Below are positions 55,480 to 64,000 of a DNA stretch of 64,000 bases, piece after piece. The notes under the pieces are model-generated. The model was not told the DNA's origin. It did no database searches and saw nothing but the letters and a program-made list of their open reading frames with translations. This DNA comes from Desmodus rotundus (lineage: Eukaryota; Chordata; Mammalia; Chiroptera; Phyllostomidae). Made by a program: the position numbers and the translations under genes. Each line of letters begins with the position of its first letter. Positions within the stretch are counted from its first letter, which is position 1. The stretch is from assembly GCF_022682495.2 (NCBI RefSeq), contig NC_071395.1:56621242-56685241 (forward strand). Direction: 5' to 3'.

Positions 55480-57405
55480 TTTTTTTTGATATATTTATTG
55501 ATTATGCTACTACAGTTGTCCCATTCCCCCCCGCCACTCCACTCCTTCCTGCCCACCCCCTCCCTCCCACATTCCCCCCTATAGTTCATGTCCATGAGTC
55601 ATACTTATAAGTTCTTTGGCTTCTACATTTCCTACACTATTCTTACCCTCCCCCTGTCTATTTTCCACCTATCATTTATGCTACTTATTCTCTGTACCTT
55701 TCCCCTCTCTCTCCCCCTCCCAATCCCCTATTGATAACCCTCCATGTGATCTCCATTTCTGTGGTTCTGTTTCTGTTCTAGTTGTTTGCTTAGTTTTCTT
55801 TTGTTTTGGTTTTAGGTGTGGTCGTTAATAACTGTCAGTTTGCTGTCATTTTTACTGTTCATATTTTTGATCTTCTTTTTCTTAGATAAGTCCCTTTAAC
55901 ATTTCATATAATAATGGCTTCGTGATGATGAACTCCTTTAACTTGACTTTATCTGAGAAGCGCTTTATCTTCCCTTTCATTCTAAATGATAGCTTTGCTG
56001 GATACAGTAATCTTGGATGTAGGCCCTTGCCTTTCATGATTTGGAATACTTCTTGCCAGCCCCATCTTGCCTGTAGGGTCTCTTTGGAGAAATCAGCTGA
56101 CAGTCTTATGGGAACCCCTTTGTAGGTAACTGTGTCCTTTTCTCTTGCTGCTTCTAAGATTCTCTCCTTCTGTTTCATCTTGGGTAAGGTAATTATGATG
56201 TGCCTTGGTGTGTTCCTCCTTGGGTCCAGCTTCTTTGGGACTCTCTGAGCTTCCTGGACTTCCTGGAAGTCTATTTCCTTGGCCAGATTAGGGAAGTTCT
56301 CCTTCATTATTTGTTCAAATAAGTTTTCAATTTTTTGTTCTTCCTCCTCTCCTTCTGGCACCCCTATAATTCGGATGTTGGAACGTTTCAAGATGTCCTG
56401 GAGGTTCCTAAGCCTCTCCTCATTTTTCCGAGTTCTTGTTTCTTCATTCTTTTCTGGTTGGATGTTTCTTTCTTCCTTCTGGTCCACACCGTTGATTTGA
56501 GTCCCAGTTTCCTTCGCATCACTATTGGTTCCCTGTACATTTTCCTTTGTTTCTCTTGGCATAGGCTTCATTTTCTCATCTGGTTTTCGAACAGATTCAA
56601 CCAATTCTGTGAGCGTCTTGATAACCAGTGTTTTGAACTGTGCATCTGATAGGCTGGCTATCTCTTCCTCGCTTAGTTGTATTTTTTCTGGAGCTTTGAA
56701 GTGTCCTGTCATTTGGGCCTTTTTTTTTTTTTTTGTCTTGGCGTGTCTGTTACTTAAAGGGGCGGAGCCTTAGGTGTTCACGGGTCGGGTAGCGCTGGTT
56801 GCTGTGCTGCGCTGTGAGGCTGTACGTTGGGGAGGGGCTGAGAGGGAGCAATGGCACCCGCTCCACTCTCCACCAGATTTTAGTCACTCCCTCTGCTACC
56901 CACAATCAAATCTGGCCCCTCTGGTGCTGGTTCCCGAGTGGGTGGGCTTGTGCACATTCTAGGCCCCTGTGGGTCTCTCCAACGACCTCTCCTGCGAGGC
57001 TGGGAGTCTCTCCTGCTGCCGCCCCAACCCCCACGGGTGCCTTCAATCAGAGGTCTGAGGCGCTTTCAATCAGAGGTCTGAGGCTTTATTTCCCCGCGCT
57101 GGAGCCCTGGGTTATGCAGTCTGCTTTGCTCCCCGCCGTTCGTCCCGGTTTCTCTGTGCGCGAATGTGGGGCCGCAGGGTCTGCTAGTGGTCAGACTGCC
57201 TGCCCCGTTCGTCCCACACTCCACCAGTCACGGTCCCGCCAAAGCAACGCAAGTCCTCTCTGCCCCGGTGCCTGTCTCCGCCCCTCCTACTGGTCTGGAT
57301 GTATGTTTCTTTTTTATCTACTTGGTGTCGGACTTCCTTGCCGTTCTATTTTCTGTCAGTTCTGGTTGTGAGAGGTGTGTCTACCTACGCCGCCATCTTG
57401 GTTCT
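55480..57405 (-). mobile_element. Full-length HAL1-like element with uninterrupted ORF1
   Basis: The leader begins gagaaccaagatggcggcgt (minus strand, near 57405), ORF1 covers 56712-55882 and the 3'UTR ends in a T-rich tract at about 55480. A 7-bp match ctgttat lies on both sides (55472 and 57406). The leader has an imperfect duplication of cctcagacctctgattgaa near 57040-57075. Confidence 0.85.
55882..56712 (-). CDS. HAL1 ORF1 protein (L1 ORF1p-like), 276 residues, open
   Basis: L1 ORF1p is an RNA-binding chaperone that forms coiled-coil trimers and coats element RNA in the cytoplasm. This frame starts MTGHFKAPEKIQLSEEE; the earlier ATG of the MAQM form is AAG here. It continues through an acidic and Glu/Lys-rich coiled-coil region (about residues 40-115), an RRM-like part around RRNTPRHIIITLPKMK (about 166-185) and a C-terminal domain with TYKGVPIRLSADFSKETLQ (about 200-220), and ends LLYEMLKGLI. 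No stop or frameshift interrupts it. It is a mobile-element gene, not a host gene, and whether it is expressed is unknown. Confidence 0.8.
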   Translation of the reverse strand: MTGHFKAPEKIQLSEEEIASLSDAQFKTLVIKTLTELVESVRKPDEKMKPMPRETKENVQGTNSDAKETGTQINGVDQKEERNIQPEKNEETRTRKNEERLRNLQDILKRSNIRIIGVPEGEEEEQKIENLFEQIMKENFPNLAKEIDFQEVQEAQRVPKKLDPRRNTPRHIIITLPKMKQKERILEAAREKDTVTYKGVPIRLSADFSKETLQARWGWQEVFQIMKGKGLHPRLLYPAKLSFRMKGKIKRFSDKVKLKEFIITKPLLYEMLKGLI

Positions 57406-57419
57406 CTGTTATATATTTT

Positions 57420-58420
57420 TAGCAAACAGAAAAGAAAGGATCATAGACCTAGTTTCCTTTAAAAGCAAACTATAAAGCTTCTAGAAGGAAACATAGGAGA
57501 AAATCTAGATGGTCTTGGGTTTGGTAATGGGTTTTTAGATACATCAAAAGCATATTCCATGAAATAAAAAATTTGGTGTTGAACTTTAGTAAAATTAAGC
57601 ACTTCTGCTCTGCAAAAGATGCTGTCGAGGGAATGGAAAGTCAAGTCACAGAGTGGAAGACAATATTTACAAACCACGTATCTAAAAAAGGATTTGTATC
57701 TAAAACAGATGTTTCCAGGGTGAAGTGTTCAAACCCTGTCAGAGAGCACATTCCCACCAGCCATGCATAACTGTCCTTTTCCCCACAGCCTCACCAGCAA
57801 TGAGTATTATCACTTTTTAAAATTTTGACCAGTTTGAGAAGGTGGTATCTCATAGTTACCTCAGTTTGTATTTCCTGACCCCCCAGCTCATTTGATCATC
57901 CTTTCATATGGTTTTGGTGACTTGGATTTACTTTTCTGTGTACTGCTTATTCACATTCTTCTTCCCCCCTCTTTTATTTTTTCTTGGATTGTCTTTTCCT
58001 TAATTGTACATGCTCTTTGCCATTTAAATTATTGACTTCAAAATTTTGTGGTATCTTGGGTCACTCAGAGCTTCCAGTCTTGCTTAGAAAAGTCTCTTTT
58101 GTCCTCGGACTGTATGTGTAGTCACTTAGATTTCCTCTTCCCCTGTTCCACCCATCCCTTCACCTCCATCCCCTCTGGCAACCATCAGTTTGTCCTCTGT
58201 ATCCATGAGTTTGTTTCTGCTTTGTTTTGCTTGTTTATTTGTTCTGTTTTTTAGATTCCACATATAAGTGAAATATGGTATTTGTCTTTCTCTGCCTGAC
58301 GTTTTCATTTAACATAATAAGTCCATCCATGTTATCAAAAATTGCAAGATTTAAATTTTTTATGGCTGAGCAATATTCCATTGTATATACTTATCTCTTT
58401 TTTATTTTAAAAACAGCATT
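57420..58420. mobile_element. L1 3'-region fragments, both orientations
   Basis: The left half (ataaagcttctagaaggaaa, aagcacttctgctctgcaaa) is L1 in sense. From about 57905 antisense L1 3'UTR text appears (ggcaaccatcagtttgtcct, gattccacatataagtgaa). Confidence 0.6.
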
Positions 58421-59796
58421 CTGTTCATGTGTGATTGATCTAATCAATATACTCTATCTTTTGCTATTTCTCTGAAGATAATTGTGGAGTTATGTTGCTT
58501 TCTCTTTTTTTTCTTGCATTGTTTTGTTTTCCTGAATTTGTTGGATTTTTTCTCCCCTACGTTTATTCTGATCTCTGCCTTTCATTTGGGAGGTTTCCTC
58601 AAAGCTTATATTTAAATGTGTGGTATCAGGTCTGAGAAGATTGAGGGGGTGTCATGTCAGTGGGCAGTTTCATTGAAGATGAACATCCCTGGGGTTGGGA
58701 TCTCCTGGAATATTTGGTTTCTCCAGAGAAGACACCCAGTCCCCTGAGGTAGAGGCATGGGGGAGGACCCTGGGCTTTCTGGGGACCCAGTAGGGAAGGG
58801 GCTAGCAATCTCCCTCCCCAGGATAGAAGATTTCAGTCCAACCTTTTTTTTTCTTTTCTTTTTTTTTTATGGCCTACTTCTTTCACTTAATTTCCCAATG
58901 TTGCTTAACATTCCTCATAATCATAATTTTTTTCTGTTCTCCGTTGAATACACCTTTTTTTCAACATGGTGTTTCTTTCTCCCTCCCCGTGCCTCGTAAC
59001 TCCCAGGTAGGAGCTAATTTCAACAGAGAATCAACTTCCTGCCCATTAGGAAATCCCTACACATTATTTCTTCCAATGCTGCTTCTTTTCCTCAGTAGTC
59101 TTTATGGATAATAGCTAGTCATTGAGCACCTACTAAGTAACAAGCTCCATTCTAGATACTGGCAAAATAGCACTGAGCAAATCAGACAATTCATGTCACT
59201 TGGAGCTTGCTCCTTCCAGTTCCTTTTGGAACATTCTCTATTGACATTCTAGTTCCTTCTGGAATGTTCTCTAATGGAATACCTAAATTTATCCTTCATG
59301 TCCCTTAAATTTTTTTCTCCCATAGTTCCCATCTCTCATTAACTAGCTTTACCTATAATTGGTTCTTTTTCTAATCACCTGTTTTTGTTTCATGATAGTA
59401 CACATTTTTCCACGTCAATAAATGTAAACCTATCTCATCTTTTATTTTTTACGTGATCATATGGATTTCCATTACATGATTGTAGCATTATATACTTAAG
59501 CCATATTCTATTATTGGACATTTAGGCTTCTTCTGATTTCTTTTTATTTTTATAATGTATATATAGTATATAACTATGTATGTGTAGATATTACATATAA
59601 CTATATATAGCTATATAACTACATTGCAGACATATGTAATATTAATATATAGCTATATATAATATCTTACTATATTGTATGCATATAACATAATATGCTT
59701 ATATTATTATATAATTTATATACTATATTCTATATTTTATGTATATATATTTATAAATAAAATTGTTAAAACTTTGATTAAGTCTTTAGTTATTTT
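58421..59796. other. AT-rich intergenic sequence
   Basis: No gene recognised. The segment at about 59540-59765 is an A/T-only-like tract rich in tatata and ctatatat units. Confidence 0.5.
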
Positions 59797-59992
59797 CTTT
59801 TTTTTTAAGATTTTATTTATTTATTCTTAGAGGAGAAGGGAGGGAGAAAGAGAGGGAGAGAAACATCAATGTGTGGCTGCCCCTTGCGCCACCCAGCCCA
59901 CAACTCAGGCACGTGACCCGACCAGGAATCGAACCAGCAACCCCCCGGCTCACAGGCCCACACTCAACCACTGAGCCACACCAGCCAGGGTT
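59797..59992 (-). mobile_element. Ves-type bat SINE
   Basis: Antisense SINE with gagaaacatcaatgtgtggc and the end gagccacaccagccagggt. Confidence 0.88.
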
Positions 59993-60069
59993 AATTATTT
60001 TCTTAGGATTTAATCCTAAAAGTAGAATTTCAGGGTCAAGAACCATTTATTATACTTTTTGGGGGGTTC

Positions 60070-60300
60070 AAACCCCACCTTTTATTTATTTTTTAAATTA
60101 AATTTATTGGAGTGATATTGATTAGTAGGATTATATAGATTTAAAGTGTACATTTCTATGATACATTATATCTATATTGCACTGTTTGCCCACCACCCAA
60201 AGTCAAACCATCTTTTGTCACCATATATTAGGCCCTCTCTACTCCCCACCCCCTTATTACTTTGGATACCATTTGTCAATTGTCTTCCAGAAACATTTAT
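60070..60300 (-). mobile_element. L1 3'UTR fragment
   Basis: The text gtgtacatttctatgatacat and gtttgcccaccacccaaagt is antisense L1 3'-end sequence. A related piece lies at about 53480-53580. Confidence 0.5.
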
Positions 60301-61149
60301 TTCCAAATGAGCAAAGTGACCACTCCCCTGGCCTCTTGAAGTCAAATACCATCTTGGGGAGATAAATTAATGAAAAATCACACGCAGCAGCCATGAGAAC
60401 AGCCCAGGAGCTAGAGACTGTCTGTGGCCCTGGAAAGGAAGGAAGGTGCCTCGACAATTGGCCTGGAAATCTGCCATAGCCTACTGAGGTTGCTGACATG
60501 CAGGAGCAGGGCCACAAGGAGCCATCGTCCTGGAACCCAGAAAAGAGCAAAGAACTTTGACTGGAATAGGGGCCCGGCCATGGCCTGCCTTGGAATCTGT
60601 TCCAGTGGACTCTGCCCCTTCTTGCACTGTTCACAGACCAGATTCCCGGTTCCCCTCTGGGGCTGGGGCTTTGATTAGGGTGCAGTAGCAGGGCCCTGTG
60701 TCTGGGACAGGGGCAGGCTGGAGGAAATGCCTGCCCCATCTCTCTGTAGCTCTAGGCTCTCAGGTTCAAACTCTCTGAGTCTTGAACTCCCATCTGGAAA
60801 ATAGAAATCATGGTAACTCCTGTCTCCTAGGGTCCCTAGAGGGATTTGAGGTCACACTGAAGCGTGGGACCTCATACAATAACAGCCACAATCATGAACT
60901 AAGAGTTAAGAGTCAGAACATGAGACTCCTGTCCAGGTGCTGTCTCCCTTCTTCACAAAGAGTGTCCAGTTCCCACCACTGCCTCACACACCCTGCCATG
61001 ACTGTTATCATCCCCATTTTTTACAAGAGCAAACTCTGAGCGTTCAAAGAGGTTGAATAACACACCCAAGGCTGCACACTAGGCAGAGCTGGGATTTGAA
61101 CCCTGCCCTGTTACCACATGGTCTACGGCTCTGATGCCTATGGCCTCCT

Positions 61150-62050
61150 GCCTCTTGTGACAGGACAGTAAGAAGCTAGAAAAATTCCTGGGCAAGTGGA
61201 ATGGGAGAACTGAGACAAGAAAATTAAACAAAGCCAAACAGTTTGAGCAACTTACAGCCAACGGATGAATTGCAAGGCCTTATCTACCCTAACTAAGGAC
61301 ACTTAAGAGTGAATGGTTTATACCTCTCCTCCCTGACCAGAGAATACACAGCTTAAATCTCCCTGGTCTGGGAGACAGCCGACAGAGACCTAGTTAATGT
61401 CATTTGTGCCAACTGAAACCAAGGACAGGTGAAGTCAGGGGAACAAATAGCAAAAATCCCATTAAAAGCTGGATAAATCCAAGATAAAAATAAAACAGTA
61501 AAGCAGACCGAAGAATAATCCCACCTCCCCATACACTCATTTTGATGCATCAGCATATTAAAAAGGCACCTTGAAAGTTTATGTATATTCTGCTGAAACC
61601 CTCCCCTAAGATACTCACCCACAGAAGAAAGATAAAAAGCCCTCACGACAAAGACCCAGTGTGGGCTCACTCTAGGGCACGCACATGCCCCTTCCTAGGC
61701 ATGAACTCTTTACTTCCTCCTACACTCTAAGGGTCCCCAGGAGACTTCCAGCCAGGGGAGCAGTGGGCAGTAGCAGCTCAACCCAGGCTTACTCCTTATC
61801 CTGTCTCCAGGGCCCCTTTTCTCTGACTTCCTGGTGAGCTTACAGCAGCCCCACCTTGGCTCACTCCTTTCGTACAAGGTTCCTAGGGAGCCAAAGTAGA
61901 GCCCTGCCTAGGCTCTCTCCTGTTGCTTCTTCTACCCTAAGTCCCTTTGCCTCACTGTCCGCAGCCTTAATAAACGTACTCTCAAAACCACCTGGACTCG
62001 AGTTGCAAAATCTTTCCTGCATAACGTCAAGGACCCACACACTTCAGCCA
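61150..62050 (+). mobile_element. Solo LTR-like element (class I ERV style)
   Basis: A TATA-like agataaaaagccctcacg near 61628 is followed about 340 bases later by gccttaataaacgtactc, a polyadenylation signal in the usual LTR spacing. Downstream comes a short segment ending near cccacacacttca. No gag, pol or env is adjacent, so it is probably a solo LTR. Ends and family are uncertain. Confidence 0.5.
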
Positions 62051-62199
62051 TCCTGAGATAGACCCCCACCCCTGGGGCTAGATTCCCTAGTCCTGTAACA
62101 ATGGGAGAAGTACCACTTTTGGCAATTTACACAAAGGCATCCTACGTCATAGCAAGGGGGGGTCCTGCCCCTTTGGGAGAGCTTAAATACTTTGTAACT

Positions 62200-62566
62200 A
62201 CAGTTAACCCTTGAACAACACAGACATTAGAGGCGCCAACCTCCCCCTGTAGTTGAAAATCTGCACATAACCTTTGAATCCCTCAAAACCTAAGTACTAA
62301 TAGCCTACTGTGGACAGGAAGGCTTACCAATAACATAAACAGTCAATAAACACATATTTCACATGTTCTATGTACTATATACTGTATCTTATAATAAAGT
62401 AAGGTGGAGAAAACAAAATGTTATTAAGAAAATCATACTAGTAGTCTGCAAGATTTTTTCAGATTGTCCCAAATCTCCACAACCCTTTTCAATATACTTA
62501 TTGAAAAAAACCCACATGTAAGTGGCCCTGCACCATTCAGGGCTGTTGTCCGAGGGCCAGCTATGC
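62200..62566 (+). mobile_element. Tigger-like (MER28-type) DNA transposon remnant
   Basis: Starts cagttaacccttgaacaaca and ends with ggctgttgtccgagggcc, resembling the element at 11855. It is non-autonomous. Confidence 0.6.
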
Positions 62567-63174
62567 TTATAGATATGACCATGAGCTGCTGCTATGTTGA
62601 CACCTCCACAGGCCCTGCTGACGTCCACTGTGGGCCCTTACATGTCGGTCTCGGGACATTTCTCTGTTCCCAGAGGTCAGTCTTTCCCCACTCCAGCCCC
62701 ACCATGCCCACCTGCTCACCTGTGCCTGTGTTTTGTAGTTCAGGGGCAGTTTCCTGGCGAAAATGCTCTTTAATTTGCCCTGGAAGAGAGAAGGCAAGGA
62801 CAGGAGAGGGGACTTTGCAAGTAACAATGCCCTTCACAGCCTGAACCCTGCCCCAGCCCTGCCCTCTGACCAGGTCACCTTACACCTCCTCTTGGGAAAT
62901 GCCATCTGCTTTCTTCATTCCTTCACCCTGTTCACAGCTGATTCTCCATGAGACACTGAGGTATCTCTGTCATGGAGAATCTGTGCCCAGAGATAAGAGC
63001 CTCTGTGATCTGGGTGCCAGCTGAGTGGCATTGGATCTTGCAAGTCAGCCTCAGCCAACACCACTGATGGGAGATAATGTCATTGGCAAATATTGACTGA
63101 GGCTTCCACAGGTGAAGCTGGCAGCAGGGCATGAAGATGCAATTTTATTTTCATTAAAAAAAAAGAAATCTTTT
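62567..63174. other. Intergenic sequence, nothing recognised
   Basis: I see no gene, RNA gene or named repeat in this stretch. Confidence 0.4.
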
Positions 63175-63380
63175 TTAAAAAAAATATTTTATTTATTTAT
63201 TTTTAGAGAGAGGGGAAGGGAAGGAGAGCGGGAGAGAAAAATCAATGTGTGGTTGCCTCTTGCACACTCCCTACTGACCTGGCCCACAACCCAGGTATCG
63301 AACCAGTCTGGGAATCGAACCAGTGACCCTTTGGTTCTCAGGCCAGCACTCAACCCACTAAGCCACACCAGCCGGGGCAA
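63175..63380 (-). mobile_element. Ves-type bat SINE
   Basis: Antisense SINE starting in A-rich sequence and ending aagccacaccagccggggc. It interrupts or abuts an L1 3' end. Confidence 0.87.
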
Positions 63381-63381
63381 A

Positions 63382-64000
63382 AAAATGAAATCTTTATTGT
63401 ATATTTTTCCCATTGCCATTTAATCCCCTTATACCCTCCTCCCCACCCCCACAATCACCACACTATTTTCCATGTCCATGAGTCCTTTTCCCTTTTGCTC
63501 AATCCCTCTACTCCCTCACCTGCCCCATGGCTGTCATCTGCTCTCCATCTATGAGCCTGTCCCCATTTGCCTTGTGAGTTCACTTTGTTCATTAGATTCC
63601 ACATATGAGTGAAATCATATGGTATTTGTCTTTCTCTGACTGGCTTATTTTACTTAGTGTAATGTTCTCCAGGTCCACCCGTGCTGTCACAAAGGGTAAA
63701 ACTTTCTTCTTTTTCTTAAAGATTTTATCTATTGATTTTTAGAGAGAAGGGAAGGAAGGGAGAAGGAGAGAAACATTGATTTGCAAGAGATATATTGATC
63801 GGTTGCCTCTCACACACCCCCAGTTGGGGACCTGGCCCACAACCCAGGCATGTGCCCTGACTGGGAATCAAACCAGCGAACTTTCAGTTTGCAGGCCGGC
63901 ACTCAGTCCACTGAGCCACATCAGCCAGGGCAAAACTATTTTTCTTTCTTACTGCTAAGTAGTATTCCATTGTGTAAATATCCCGTAGTTGTTTTATCCA
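63382..64000 (-). mobile_element. L1 3'-region fragment with an inserted Ves SINE
   Basis: Antisense L1 3' text (gattccacatatgagtgaaa, gtaatgttctccaggtccac) runs to about 63711 and resumes at 63932 (agtagtattccattgtgtaa). A Ves SINE (antisense, ending gagccacatcagccagggc) fills 63712-63931 with aaaact on both sides. Confidence 0.75.

Noticed and set aside
61150..62050. A longer endogenous retrovirus around the LTR-like element
   Set aside because: No gag, pol or env frames lie on either side, so only a solo LTR is supported.

Overview
The window is vertebrate, mammalian nuclear DNA, almost certainly from a microbat. At least fifteen tRNA-derived SINEs of the bat Ves type are scattered through it, and there are several L1-derived elements that carry ORF1 but no ORF2 (HAL1-like). 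The bat assignment rests on my recognition of these repeat families.

Positions 121-36571 (minus strand) hold the 5' part and most of the body of a fibrillin gene. I could place forty exons. Their order is: signal peptide, N-terminal 4-Cys domain, three EGFs, hybrid domain 1, cbEGF1-2, a gap, cbEGF13-21, a missing cbEGF22, TB4, cbEGF23-24, TB5, cbEGF25-31, TB6, cbEGF32-36, TB7 and cbEGF37-38 (fibrillin-1 numbering, from memory). The 3' end lies beyond position 1. Residue-level resemblance to human fibrillin-3 makes this FBN3. A CpG-rich region at about 37.74-38.48 kb is the likely promoter.

The gene looks dead. Four exons carry in-frame TGA stops, about nine have uncompensated or compensated indels, and at least six splice sites have lost their GT or AG. 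About 18 exons are absent between 32.07 and 29.13 kb, where a HAL1-like element now sits. Many structural cysteines are gone, and the third EGF cysteine is hit six times. About thirteen exons between the lesions still read cleanly, so the decay is fairly recent or uneven. I label frame-intact exons CDS only to show that their frame is open.

From 36.6 to 64 kb I see no host gene, only intergenic DNA with repeats. The most striking object is at 42571-48369. A HAL1-like element flanked by a 14-bp target-site duplication was invaded by a second HAL1 with its own 16-bp duplication. It was then expanded into near-identical 983-bp tandem units whose chimeric structure fits unequal crossover inside a 34-bp tract. 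A nearby minus-strand copy (55480-57405) keeps an uninterrupted 276-residue ORF1. Tigger-like DNA transposons, LTR fragments, older L1 pieces, MIR-like fragments and microsatellites fill the rest.
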